A stretch of 64,000 bases of DNA, taken from NCBI RefSeq assembly GCF_900099925.1, contig NZ_FNDE01000017.1, positions 1 to 64,000 on the forward strand. The letters are read 5' to 3'. Within the stretch, counting starts at the first letter, position 1. Every line of letters begins with the position of its first letter. Below are positions 17,970-27,442 of this stretch, piece by piece. Source of the DNA: Aneurinibacillus thermoaerophilus (lineage in GTDB: Bacteria; Bacillota; Bacilli; Aneurinibacillales; Aneurinibacillaceae). The position numbers and the translations under genes were made by a program. The notes beneath the pieces are model-generated. The model worked only from the letters and a program-made list of their open reading frames with translations. It was not told the origin of the DNA and made no database searches.

Positions 17970-18251
17970 GTGTTAAAGCCATTGGGTGACCGTGTGATTG
18001 TAGAACCTATCGCAAAAGAAGAAACAACTGCTAGCGGAATCGTGCTTCCGGAAACAGCGAAAGAGAAGCCGCAAGAAGGCAAAATTATTGCTGTAGGAAA
18101 CGGCCGTTATGAGAACGGTGAGCGCGTAGCTTTGGAAGTAAAAGAAGGCGATCGTGTTATCTACTCCAAATATGCTGGCACTGAAGTAAAATATGGCGAT
18201 AAAGAATTGTTAATCATGCGTGAAAGCGACATTCTCGCGATTGTTGAGTAA
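17970..18251 (+). CDS. groES: Co-chaperonin GroES
   Basis: Protein of 93 residues: [14 protein letters not shown]-terminus and the mobile loop near residues 18-32 ([17 protein letters not shown]). Forms the heptameric lid of GroEL. GTG 17970 is chosen because GGGAGG lies eight bases upstream; TTG 17961 abuts that site and is too close. Confidence 0.97.
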   Translation: MLKPLGDRVIVEPIAKEETTASGIVLPETAKEKPQEGKIIAVGNGRYENGERVALEVKEGDRVIYSKYAGTEVKYGDKELLIMRESDILAIVE

Positions 18252-18322
18252 TCACTGAGAACGGCACTTTCATAAGTATCTGAGTTTTTCACCGTGCAGG
18301 TATCTATATAAAGACTACATAA

Positions 18323-19968
<1,646 letters not shown>

Positions 19969-19984
19969 ATCGTCACAAAACCTT

Positions 19985-20022
19985 GGAACACTGGGTTCTC
20001 CTGGTGTTCCTTTTCTTTTTTT
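19985..20022 (+). terminator. Prophage-borne terminator behind groEL
   Basis: GGAACAC, 12-base loop, GTGTTCC, then a T-rich run. It lies just inside attL and takes the place of the host groEL terminator, which now lies beyond attR at 37271. Confidence 0.8.
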
Positions 20023-20039
20023 GACCACATTTTGACCAC
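20021..20039. repeat. Direct repeats next to attL, probable integrase arm sites
   Basis: TTGACCAC occurs at 20021 and again at 20032, an 11-base period (one helical turn). Tyrosine integrases bind such arm-type repeats beside the core. No experimental support here. Confidence 0.5.
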
Positions 20040-20045
20040 GAAAAA

Positions 20046-21218
20046 TCATAAATTTGTTATAAAGCTTCTCATTAGTTCGCTGAACTTTTGAGAAGCTTTT
20101 TCCTCCAAATTTTTAGTCATATGAGCGTAAATATTCATAGTCGTTTCAATATCTGTATGGCCAAGACGTTGCTGAATTTCTTTGATACCGACTCCTGCTT
20201 CAATAAGTAAGCTTGTATGCGTATGTCGTAGAGAATGAGGTGTTACATGTTTATCGATTTTTGCGATTTTTAAAAGGCGTTCCATTCTAAGTTCCCCTTT
20301 TTTCATGACTTCGGGGTATCCATTTGGTTGAGCAAACACAAAATCATTATCATGGTACTTGTCCCTCGTTCTCAACTTTATTTCGTTTTGTTCAGCTTTG
20401 TGTTTCTTTAAAAGAGCCATGACATTTGGATCCATTTTGATTGTTCGAATGGAGCCACTTGTTTTAGGAGGTAACAGTTTATATTGACTTTCATTGTTTC
20501 TGGGGTTATGCAGGGTTTTGGTAATAGAAATTGTATGTTCTTTAAAATCAATATCTTTCCACTGTAATGCGAGCAACTCCCCGAGCCTCATTCCGCTATA
20601 TGCTAAGGTCGAAAAGATAACGTAATCCATATACAATCCATGTTCTTTAGCTGCTTTTAGAAATCTAGCCAATTCCTCTTTTTCCAGAAATTTTTGGCAT
20701 TCTCTATATCCTCTATAGTCTTTTTCTGCTTAGGAACTTTTGTGTATTCAGTAGGATTGGACTTAATCAACTCCAATTCCATCGCTTTTTTAAAAATCAT
20801 TCTGCCTGTTGTATGAATGCCGTCCAAGGTGTTGTCTGCGTACCCTTTTTTCTTTAAGTCTATAAGCATGTCTTGATACATTTTTCGCGTAATATCCTTT
20901 AGCTTCAAGTTTCCAAAGTACCGTAATAAGTGTCCCAGCTCATGTTTTCTCACGCGAATGGTGCTTATTTGGCGGTTTCACTGTACATGGCTAGCCATTC
21001 TTCCGCGAAGTCTTTAAAAAGTATATCAGCGTCTTTTATATAAGTACCACTATTTATTTCTTCATATAATTTGGCAGCAGCTATTGCGCCTCTTTTTTAG
21101 TTTTAAATCCTCTTCTTGTCGTTGTTTTTCTCTTTCCAGTCGCAGGATCGATTCCGACATCCATCTTAAACATCCATTTTTCGCCGTCTTTTGTTTTGTA
21201 TTTTTGGAATGAAGCCAT
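20046..21218 (-). pseudogene. Tyrosine integrase, three frameshifts
   Basis: A phage-type site-specific recombinase in four pieces. The N-terminal arm-binding domain starts at ATG 21218 (MASFQKYKTKDGEKWMFKMD) and ends at a frameshift near 21086 (KKEAQ stop, continuing as IAAAKLYEEI). A second frameshift lies near 20970 (SETAK stop, continuing as STIRVRKHELG). A third lies near 20690 in an A-run (IENAKN, continuing as LEKEELARFLKAAKEHG). The catalytic domain (20046-20672) still has the Arg in SGMRLGELLALQW, HSLRHTHTSLLIEAG and the Tyr near MNIYAHM. With three breaks it cannot be functional. Confidence 0.88.
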
Positions 21219-21288
21219 TCGTATTATTCCTTTCGAATTTTTTGTTATGAGCAAATACTATGCTGCTATCCAATAAGCAACACCTCCT

Positions 21289-21750
21289 TTAAATTAGGAA
21301 CGTACGTTCGATTTGATAGTTAAAATTTTTTAAATAAACCAATTCTTTTGGTATGCTATGTATTTCTGCTATGTCATATATGGTGACATCTGTGCCTCTT
21401 TACTGGTAAATAACTTCGTCTGGGAGTAACAATTCAACAGCAAAAGTATTTGCTTCTACTTCCAATTTTTCAACGGAAAATAAAGTGTTAGCTCTTAAAA
21501 AAGGGGTGTTAGATTTGGGATGTAGTACAGCATGTCCAAGTTCATGGGCACATACAAAACGTTGCATCATTTCATCGAGTTGATTATTAAGATGAATGAA
21601 TTGAATCCGTTTGTATGAACTATAAAATCCAAAGGTGGTTCCAAGCTCCGCGAATAAGATAATGATATTTTTTTCTTTTGCAATCTGAAAAGGATCGTTA
21701 GATTTATGTTTTTTAATCAGTTGCCTAACTATTTCTTTAATTCCTGTCAT
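21289..21750 (-). pseudogene. ImmA/IrrE-type metalloprotease with a premature stop
   Basis: Zinc protease of the ImmA family, which cleaves phage or ICE repressors. The first 116 residues are intact, with zinc motif HELGHAVLH and the downstream EVEANTFAVELLLP glutamate segment. A TAA at codon 117 (21400-21402) interrupts it. In the same frame translation would continue RGTDVTIYDIAEIHSIPKEL and more to a stop at 21289-21291, giving 153 codons, the usual ImmA length. The truncated form keeps the catalytic core, so residual activity cannot be excluded. Confidence 0.75.
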
Positions 21751-21772
21751 TCCCCTGACCCCCGTGTTTTAT

Positions 21773-22213
21773 TTATTTTCTATATTTTTTAGGGGTAAAT
21801 TTCTTCTTAGCAATTCGCTTAGCAAGCCTCATGGAGTTCTCCAAAGAAATTTTGATTAGCTCTTTAGTTTCCTCGTCCATTGGCTCGCCGTCATACATCA
21901 GTCCTTCTTGGCTTTCAAGACTATCCATTATTCTTTGTAAATCCTTTGCGATGTCTTTTTCATCTTTTTTTGTTAGTTCAGGTAGTTTTGAATCCCAATC
22001 CGATTTTTCATTAGGCTCATCTGTTCTACCCAATAAATAGTCTGTTGTAACCCCGAAAATCTCAGCAAGTCGAGCTGCCATTTCAGCACTTAGATTACGT
22101 TTTCCTTTTTCAATATCGTAATAATATTGAGCTGATATTCCTAACATTTCAGCTACTTTAGTTCCACTGATGTCTTTTTGTCTACGAATTGAGCGTATTC
22201 GAGATTTCTCCAC
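21773..22213 (-). CDS. Phage repressor, XRE-family HTH
   Basis: Protein of about 146 residues. N-terminal helix-turn-helix (MEKSRIRSIRRQKDISG, VAEMLGISAQYYYDIEKGKR, residues 1-60) and a charged helical C-terminal region that probably dimerises. It would hold the early promoter silent and be the target of the ImmA-type protease. GTG 22213 is preferred over GTG 22222 because AAAGGG lies eight bases before it. Divergent from the replication genes. Confidence 0.85.
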   Translation of the reverse strand: MEKSRIRSIRRQKDISGTKVAEMLGISAQYYYDIEKGKRNLSAEMAARLAEIFGVTTDYLLGRTDEPNEKSDWDSKLPELTKKDEKDIAKDLQRIMDSLESQEGLMYDGEPMDEETKELIKISLENSMRLAKRIAKKKFTPKKYRK

Positions 22214-22234
22214 AATTATCACCCTTTTTAAACT

Positions 22235-22344
22235 ATTTGCTGATTTAATTTTATTATTTTAAGCTTTATAATTCAATAAGCAAATAGCTTAAAAAATGAG
22301 TAAAGACAAGAAATATTAAGCAAATAAGAGAAAAAACAAGCAAT
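22235..22344. promoter_or_regulatory. Candidate operator region of the prophage repressor
   Basis: Between the divergent repressor and early genes the heptamer AGCAAAT occurs at 22279 and 22319, inverted (ATTTGCT) at 22235, with a variant AGCAATT at 22339. The spacing is about 40 bases between the first three. They lie in an AT-rich region where both promoters must be, so they are good candidates for repressor half-sites. Confidence 0.5.
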
Positions 22345-22370
22345 TTTGAACAGGAGACCTTTGATATCGA

Positions 22371-22532
22371 ATGATGGAATACCGCATCGCGATTCCGCAT
22401 TGCTATACGTGGATGGCTGCCGGGGACAAGAAGTTATACATCGAGTACATCAAGGGATATATCAAAAGCAGCCATCCCGGTCTAAAGCCGGTGAGAGTTG
22501 AGGGGAAATATGTTATTTGCATCAAGAAATAG
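22371..22532 (+). CDS. Small phage protein of 53 residues
   Basis: First rightward gene: ATG 22371 with CAGGAGACC upstream. Sequence begins MMEYRIAIPHCYTWMAAGDKK and ends RVEGKYVICIKK. No family recognised; position right after the repressor suggests a small early regulator or Cro/excisionase substitute, but there is no HTH visible. Confidence 0.55.
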   Translation: MMEYRIAIPHCYTWMAAGDKKLYIEYIKGYIKSSHPGLKPVRVEGKYVICIKK

Positions 22533-22556
22533 TTCATACAAAAAGGGGGTGAATTA

Positions 22557-23471
22557 TTGGCGAATCCTCAAATTGAAAACGGCTTTATCAAAATCGCCAA
22601 CGAGCTTTGGGACGAAATTTTACGACGGAATTTCACCAAACGCCAGCAAAACATCATCATGTTTATATGGCGGATGTCTTATGGGTGTGGCCAAAAAGAT
22701 TGTGTCATTGACAAATTCAATTATTTTGAGCTGGCCGGTTTGGATAAATCGGACATAAAAAAAGAGTTGAAATATTTGAAGATGTGCAACGTGATCCACT
22801 GGGACGAGGAAACAATGACTTTTGCAATCAATAAAAATTACGATTTTTGGCAAATAAACCCTAACAAAAATTGGGATGACGATAAATTTAAAAAGCTGAT
22901 TGCATCGAATTTGCAACGAAAAAAAGTTGGTGAAATACCAACGAATGAAGAGGATGGGGTTGGTAAAATACCAACACTTTATCACGATGAAGTTGGTAAA
23001 ACACCAACAATCGAGTTGGTAAAATACCAACCTCAAGAGGCCTCGATGCCTAGAGGGACAAGCGATTCGAGCTCCTTAAATACAATATTAAATACAAATA
23101 TAAATACTACTAGTACTACTACAATAGAGCCAGCTATTTTGTTTGAGCAATGTTTAACATGGTTATCTCCTATCCAAAGGGATCGGTTGAATAAATGGGT
23201 TGATGAATTTGGCGGAAATAAAGAAATCGTTAATTTAGCCATAAGGATAGCGGACGACAGTAACAAACGGAATTTTAACTTTGTGAACTTTTTGCTGAAC
23301 GAATGGCATAACAACAATTTGAAAACGGTCGAGCAGATTCAAACATACGAGCGACAAAAATTTAATCAGGCAAAAAAGAGAACTGGAAAAACAAAAGTAA
23401 CAGAAAAACACGGTCGCGATGTACCAGATGACTTTGTATTTGACATTAACGCAGGAGAGGATTGGCTATGA
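22557..23471 (+). CDS. Phage replication initiator (O-like)
   Basis: Protein of 304 residues. The N-terminal ~100 residues (NPQIENGFIKIANELWDEIL, FTKRQQNIIMFIWRMSYG) match the replication protein O N-terminal winged-helix domain that binds the origin. A variable middle region (about 120-160) is encoded by the four palindromic iterons, and the C-terminal part (WLSPIQRDRLNKWVDEFGG) resembles DnaD-like/primosomal regions that contact the helicase. TTG 22557 is used, with GGGGGTG upstream. It overlaps the helicase gene by ATGA. Confidence 0.82.
   Translation: MANPQIENGFIKIANELWDEILRRNFTKRQQNIIMFIWRMSYGCGQKDCVIDKFNYFELAGLDKSDIKKELKYLKMCNVIHWDEETMTFAINKNYDFWQINPNKNWDDDKFKKLIASNLQRKKVGEIPTNEEDGVGKIPTLYHDEVGKTPTIELVKYQPQEASMPRGTSDSSSLNTILNTNINTTSTTTIEPAILFEQCLTWLSPIQRDRLNKWVDEFGGNKEIVNLAIRIADDSNKRNFNFVNFLLNEWHNNNLKTVEQIQTYERQKFNQAKKRTGKTKVTEKHGRDVPDDFVFDINAGEDWL
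22926..23031. repeat. Four 17-bp palindromic iterons inside the initiator gene, candidate origin
   Basis: GTTGGTAAAATACCAAC or one-base variants occur at 22926, 22959, 22992 and 23015, start-to-start 33, 33 and 23 bases, i.e. about three, three and two helical turns. Each has a GTTGGT/(A)CCAAC dyad. The first three are read in one frame (VGEIPT, VGKIPT, VGKTPT) but the fourth in another (LVKYQP), so DNA rather than protein sequence is conserved. An AT-rich tract follows at 23076-23110. This resembles the lambda origin within gene O. Confidence 0.75.
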
Positions 23472-24721
23472 TTGCAGAAAAAGCACTGCTAGGGACGTTT
23501 CTAAGGCACAACTACTTGCTAAAGGACACAACACTAAAACCGGAACAATTTGAAGACACTCGTCATCAAAAGCTTTTCAAAACCATGCTGCAGCTCACAA
23601 GAAAAGGGAAGCCCGTCGATGTCGTCACGTTATCGACGGTCCCTTACCTCGAAGAGCTTGGCGGCATCTCATATATCAATGAACTGGCTTCCTTTGCCGA
23701 TGCTGAAAAAATCGAGGAATACGAGGAGCTTGTTTTAGAATCCTGGAAGGAACGGGAGAAAAACAATATCCTAACGCGGGCGATTCAGGAAGGATGGGAG
23801 ATCGGAAAAGTCATTGCGTCGTTAGACGCGATCAACGAAGCCGAAATGGATGACCATGCTTCCATAGCTGACCTATTGGCTGATATTTACGAAGCACCTT
23901 GGCAACCGCAGGAAACGAGAAGAGGCGTCCCGACTGGCATTGCTCAATTGGATAGAACAACGAACGGATTCCAGGACGGAGAAGTGACCGTTATCGCGGC
24001 CCGTCCTTCAATGGGAAAAACGGATGTCATGATTCACCTAGCAAAACAAGCCGGATGGCAAGGGTATTTGCCGATTGTGTTTTCACTTGAAATGCCGAGC
24101 AGAAGCATTACGGATCGTCTAATTGCTTCTACGGGCCGATTCAATCGAATGAAGATGCGGAACCTTTATAAGGGTCTAACGGATGAACAGAAAAAGATGT
24201 GGCTGACCATCATTGGCAGAGTGGCAGACACCAACATTCAGATTTTTGACGGTGCCGGCCAAACCATCATGGAAATGAGAGCGAAAACAAGGAAAATGGT
24301 TCATAGCTTTCCAGATAAAAAGCCTGTGATATTCATAGATTATTTGACTTTGATACGGCCAGCAAATTTTTACGGCGGCAGTGCACGTTTGCAGGTGACA
24401 GAGATATCAAAGAGCTTGAAAGCAATGGCCAAAGAATTCAATTGTCCGGTCATTACATTAGCGCAGCTGAATCGTTCGGTTGAACAACGAGCGGACAAGC
24501 GTCCAGTGATGTCCGATATCCGTGAATCGGGTTCGGTGGAACAAGACGCAGACCTCATCATCTTCCTGTACCGTGAAAAGTATTACAACAAGGAAACGGA
24601 CGACGACACGTTAGAGCTTATCATCGCTAAAAACCGAAACGGCCCGGTTGGAACGGTTCGCGTTAAGTACAACGAACATACAGGAGAGATTATCGATGAC
24701 TACGGTCAGAGAGCTGTATGA
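23468..24721 (+). CDS. DnaB-type replicative helicase of the prophage
   Basis: Protein of 417 residues: N-terminal DnaB domain (about 1-100, MIAEKALLGTFLRHNYLL) and RecA-like SF4 helicase domain with Walker A ARPSMGKTD, Walker B VIFIDYLTLI, and the LAQLNRSVEQR and DIRESGSVEQDADLI motifs. It unwinds DNA at the origin and recruits primase. ATG 23468 overlaps the stop of the initiator gene (ATGA), indicating coupled translation. Confidence 0.92.
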   Translation: MIAEKALLGTFLRHNYLLKDTTLKPEQFEDTRHQKLFKTMLQLTRKGKPVDVVTLSTVPYLEELGGISYINELASFADAEKIEEYEELVLESWKEREKNNILTRAIQEGWEIGKVIASLDAINEAEMDDHASIADLLADIYEAPWQPQETRRGVPTGIAQLDRTTNGFQDGEVTVIAARPSMGKTDVMIHLAKQAGWQGYLPIVFSLEMPSRSITDRLIASTGRFNRMKMRNLYKGLTDEQKKMWLTIIGRVADTNIQIFDGAGQTIMEMRAKTRKMVHSFPDKKPVIFIDYLTLIRPANFYGGSARLQVTEISKSLKAMAKEFNCPVITLAQLNRSVEQRADKRPVMSDIRESGSVEQDADLIIFLYREKYYNKETDDDTLELIIAKNRNGPVGTVRVKYNEHTGEIIDDYGQRAV

Positions 24722-25121
24722 AGAGAGCATCCGATACGAGGAAAAGACACTAGCCCACTACATACTGCACTTGCTTCAGGAAGGGAAAGTGTCACTCGAG
24801 GATGATGCCGACTCCCTCGATTTGACGCAAGCCGATCACGAGAAGGTTGCGGCAATGATTTTGCAAAATCAGCTAGGATTCAGCGATATAAGGATTTTCT
24901 CCCTCAAGTATGACAATAAACAGTTTGCTTTCATATTCGCAGCAAATGAGGAAGAAGCGATTGAGTTTTTCCAGAAGATATTCAAGCGTAATCCATATAA
25001 CTGTCACGAATATCCGTTAGATTTTCCGATGTCACGTGGAAATGAATTTCTCACGTTCCGGGATATGAAAAAAGAGTATAGCCGTTTCCCGGCACTGGCT
25101 GGATTTTATGAAAGGAGGTAA
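24696..25121 (+). CDS. Phage hypothetical protein
   Basis: Protein of 141 residues, start MTTVRELYEESIRYEEKTL at ATG 24696 (CAGGAGAG upstream); it overlaps the helicase gene by 26 bases. Acidic, mostly helical N-terminus, then a mixed region with KQFAFIFAANEEEAIEFF and RGNEFLTFRDMKKEYSRFP. No known family recognised; such genes are often found between helicase and dUTPase in Bacillus phages. Confidence 0.65.
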   Translation: MTTVRELYEESIRYEEKTLAHYILHLLQEGKVSLEDDADSLDLTQADHEKVAAMILQNQLGFSDIRIFSLKYDNKQFAFIFAANEEEAIEFFQKIFKRNPYNCHEYPLDFPMSRGNEFLTFRDMKKEYSRFPALAGFYERR

Positions 25122-25125
25122 GGCA

Positions 25126-25335
25126 ATGGGCATCCTCTACGAAAAAGTTCAGCTCACAAAGGAACTCAAACGTCAAATGATGATTCGACAATTAATCGAC
25201 ATGGGCATTACGGAATATAAAGGCCGATCCATCTATGACTTGGGCTATTACACATTGCGTTATGTGCTTGCTATGGAGAAGTTCATTAGAGAAATGGATG
25301 ATGTCAAAAGTTTATTAGATGAATCGCAAAACTAA
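25126..25335 (+). CDS. Small phage protein of 69 residues
   Basis: ATG 25126 has a full AAAGGAGG site. Sequence begins MGILYEKVQLTKELKRQMM and contains MGITEYKGRSIYDLGYYTLR. Predicted helical. Not recognised. Four bases after the preceding gene. Confidence 0.6.
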   Translation: MGILYEKVQLTKELKRQMMIRQLIDMGITEYKGRSIYDLGYYTLRYVLAMEKFIREMDDVKSLLDESQN

Positions 25336-25489
25336 CACGCTCGAAATCTCAAATTTTGGCTTCTGTGGCGTTTTTCTTGCGATGGTAATAGGAAAGTATC
25401 CGAAAGTGAAAAAACGCCGTGCAGGGCGAATATGGGCGTTTGATGAAATGGAGGTGAAAACGAATGGGCGGAACAGGAATCATGATTAA
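25319..25489 (+). CDS. Possible small overlapping phage ORF
   Basis: 56 codons from ATG 25319, overlapping its neighbours on both sides (MNRKTNTLEISNFGFCG, then KYPKVKKRRAGRIW). Basic, no ribosome site of note. It fills the gap between two accepted genes, but a chance open frame is equally possible. Confidence 0.22.
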   Translation: MNRKTNTLEISNFGFCGVFLAMVIGKYPKVKKRRAGRIWAFDEMEVKTNGRNRNHD

Positions 25490-25676
25490 ATACGTCGGTG
25501 CGGAATGTCCGATTTTCATTAAGGTGGCTGAACATGAAATAAAGGATATGGAGGACCGCTTTTTCGATTCGGCAGTAGTCGGTGTGGATAAAATTTTTCC
25601 TATCGTAACAGAAAAAGACGTTTGGTTTATCAACTTGGAACACGTGGAATATGTTCGGTTTATTCACGAGCAATAA
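25464..25676 (+). CDS. Small phage protein of 70 residues
   Basis: ATG 25464 follows ATGGAGGTG. Sequence MGGTGIMIKYVGAECPIFIK, then VDKIFPIVTEKDVWFINLEH. Looks like a small beta-rich domain. Function unknown. Confidence 0.55.
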   Translation: MGGTGIMIKYVGAECPIFIKVAEHEIKDMEDRFFDSAVVGVDKIFPIVTEKDVWFINLEHVEYVRFIHEQ

Positions 25677-25705
25677 CTAACTATAACTAAACGAGGTGAA
25701 AAGGG

Positions 25706-25930
25706 GTGGATAAAGTTATTGAAATCCCCAAAAATCCTTGTTTCATTTGCAAAAAGCGAGAAGCCACACGACTATGTGATTTCGTGATTGACTATATATG
25801 GACAACAATGAAAGACGAGAACGGAAGAATGATCGGCCATATGCACGACACATGTGACATGCCGTTATGTGAATTTTGCGCATACAAAACAGGTCATTTG
25901 ATTTTTGCCCACACCATGCAAATATGCTGA
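25706..25930 (+). CDS. Cysteine-rich small phage protein, probable zinc-binding
   Basis: 74 residues from GTG 25706. Cys pairs NPCFICKKRE and DMPLCEFCAYKTG plus intervening Cys and His (HMHDTCD) would give one or two zinc sites. Such treble-clef-like proteins are common in early regions of Bacillus phages; role unknown. Confidence 0.6.
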   Translation: MDKVIEIPKNPCFICKKREATRLCDFVIDYIWTTMKDENGRMIGHMHDTCDMPLCEFCAYKTGHLIFAHTMQIC

Positions 25931-25983
25931 ATGATTTAAAGCCGAAAGGTTGGCCTAAGTGGAAAAAACAATGGTTGAGGTGA
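25924..25983 (+). CDS. Possible 19-residue peptide
   Basis: ATG 25924 overlaps the previous stop; the peptide MLNDLKPKGWPKWKKQWLR is strongly basic and Trp-rich. Its stop overlaps the ribosome site of the dUTPase gene. It may only provide translational coupling. Confidence 0.25.
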   Translation: MLNDLKPKGWPKWKKQWLR

Positions 25984-25989
25984 GAACTA

Positions 25990-26556
25990 ATGGATTTAGC
26001 TAAACTTTTTCAGTTGCAACGCCAGCTAGACGAACACATCGAGCGAGAACATCCAAGACAAGAAGGCGAGGACAGGCTGGCAAAGAAAATCCTTGCTCTT
26101 CTCGTTGAGCTTGGCGAACTTGCGAACGAAGCTAGATTTTTCAAATATTGGAGCAATGACCAAGAGCCGAGAATAGGAATTCCATCAGTACATTATGACG
26201 AAAAATTAGGTCATGACGTTGTTGAGTATGTTGGACCAAATCCACTCCTTGAAGAATACGCAGACGGTCTTCACTTTGTTCTGTCGATTGGGGTGGAATT
26301 GAAATTGTATGAATACACCAACGTTGACAGTATCAGATCAACAAATCTAATCGAACAATTTATGTCTATCATCTATTGGCTACATCAATTGCATTGGTCG
26401 ATTGAATTCAAAGGCAACTGTATTTACGAATACAACGTTTTATGCGCTTACTTTTTTGGTCTCGGTGAAATGCTCGGCTTTTCTTGGCAGGAGATCGAAG
26501 AAGCGTATATGCAGAAAAACGCCGAAAACCATTCACGCCAAGAACGCGGATATTGA
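25990..26556 (+). CDS. Dimeric dUTPase-type pyrophosphatase
   Basis: Protein of 188 residues of the all-alpha NTP pyrophosphatase superfamily (dimeric dUTPase). The metal motif is split as in the family: LLVELGELANEARFFKYW near 38-55 and LEEYADGLHFVLSIGVEL near 84-101. It hydrolyses dUTP to dUMP and keeps uracil out of phage DNA. ATG 25990 follows GAGGTGAGAAC. Confidence 0.85.
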   Translation: MDLAKLFQLQRQLDEHIEREHPRQEGEDRLAKKILALLVELGELANEARFFKYWSNDQEPRIGIPSVHYDEKLGHDVVEYVGPNPLLEEYADGLHFVLSIGVELKLYEYTNVDSIRSTNLIEQFMSIIYWLHQLHWSIEFKGNCIYEYNVLCAYFFGLGEMLGFSWQEIEEAYMQKNAENHSRQERGY

Positions 26557-26569
26557 GGTGAAATGACGT

Positions 26570-26716
26570 ATGACCACTGTATTCAACAGGTGGATAACGG
26601 TTGTTTTAGGGTGGTTTATAGGAATGGCTTTGGGACTCGATATTGAGAAGTTACTTTTAACGATGATTTTAGGGTACTTAATTCTCTTGGAATTGAGGTT
26701 GGATGAGCGAAACTAA
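26570..26716 (+). CDS. Small membrane protein of 48 residues
   Basis: ATG 26570, GAGGTGAAATGACGT upstream. Two short hydrophobic stretches (WITVVLGWFIGMALGL and LLLTMILGYLILLEL) suggest a membrane hairpin. Unknown function; phage membrane peptides of this kind are common. Confidence 0.5.
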   Translation: MTTVFNRWITVVLGWFIGMALGLDIEKLLLTMILGYLILLELRLDERN

Positions 26717-26778
26717 CACACGGCGGTGTCGGCTCACCAACGACGCTTGTTGAATGATTGATGAAAGGATGGCAGTTT

Positions 26779-27267
26779 ATGAGATTCGTAGGCATTGACC
26801 CATCAACGAAAACGGGGCTCGTCATTCTCGAAGACAACAAGGTACATACAGCCATAGAAATCACATCAAAAGAGGAAAGGGACCCACACAGATTTATGGA
26901 TATTGCTCAAACCGTAAGGAAGTACATTACAGAACACGATGTTATTTGTATTGAAGGTTTTTCTTACAACTCCAAGGGATCTGCGGTTAGCGTTCAATAT
27001 GGCATTGGTTGGATACTTCGTTCAGAACTTATTAGAGCTGGATTTGATTATTATGATGTCTCTCCAACTGTAGTTAAGAAATTCGCTACAGGCAAGGGGA
27101 ATACCAAGAAAGAAGAAATGGTTTTGCCAATTTATAAACGCTGGGGATTTGAGCATAGTAGCGATAATGTCCGTGATGCGTTTGTGTTGGCGCAAATCAC
27201 CAGAGCTTTGAGTGGACAAGTTGAATTAACAAAGTTTCAAAAAGAAGCTTTGAGTAAAATCTCGTAA
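26779..27267 (+). CDS. RuvC-like Holliday junction resolvase
   Basis: Protein of 162 residues, RNase H fold: MRFVGIDPSTKTGLVIL carries the first catalytic Asp, VICIEGFSY the Glu, and DNVRDAFVLAQI the final acidic pair. It would resolve recombination or replication junctions before packaging. ATG 26779 is chosen with GAAAGGATGG upstream. It is the last of the early phage genes before the AT-rich cargo. Confidence 0.82.
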   Translation: MRFVGIDPSTKTGLVILEDNKVHTAIEITSKEERDPHRFMDIAQTVRKYITEHDVICIEGFSYNSKGSAVSVQYGIGWILRSELIRAGFDYYDVSPTVVKKFATGKGNTKKEEMVLPIYKRWGFEHSSDNVRDAFVLAQITRALSGQVELTKFQKEALSKIS

Positions 27268-27328
27268 AATTCAGATTTTTTATTTTTGATGTTGAGATTT
27301 AAAAAATTTGTAAATTCTTATTTTTTTG

Positions 27329-27358
27329 TTGACAGAAAAATGGATAATATAGTAATAT
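27329..27358 (+). promoter_or_regulatory. Promoter of the cargo operon
   Basis: TTGACA (27329-27334), 18-base spacer, TAATAT (27353-27358). It gives the cargo its own SigA-type promoter, independent of the phage early transcript. Confidence 0.65.
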
Positions 27359-27361
27359 TAT

Positions 27362-27391
27362 TTACGTAATTGCGTAATTACGAAATTATCA
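27362..27391. promoter_or_regulatory. Palindromic operator candidate in the cargo leader
   Basis: Overlapping repeats directly downstream of the -10: CGTAATTACG is a perfect palindrome (27373-27382), and CGTAATT is also repeated just before it (27365-27371). Position over the transcription start and dyad symmetry fit a repressor such as the ArsR-type protein at the end of the operon. Confidence 0.45.
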
Positions 27392-27442
27392 AATTAAGTA
27401 AATTAAAATTTTTTTAAATTTAGTAGTATGGGGGATTTACAG

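Noticed and set aside
22926-23031. Short palindromic repeats as a CRISPR array
   Set aside because: Only four copies of 17 bases with 6-16 base gaps, inside a coding gene, and no cas genes.
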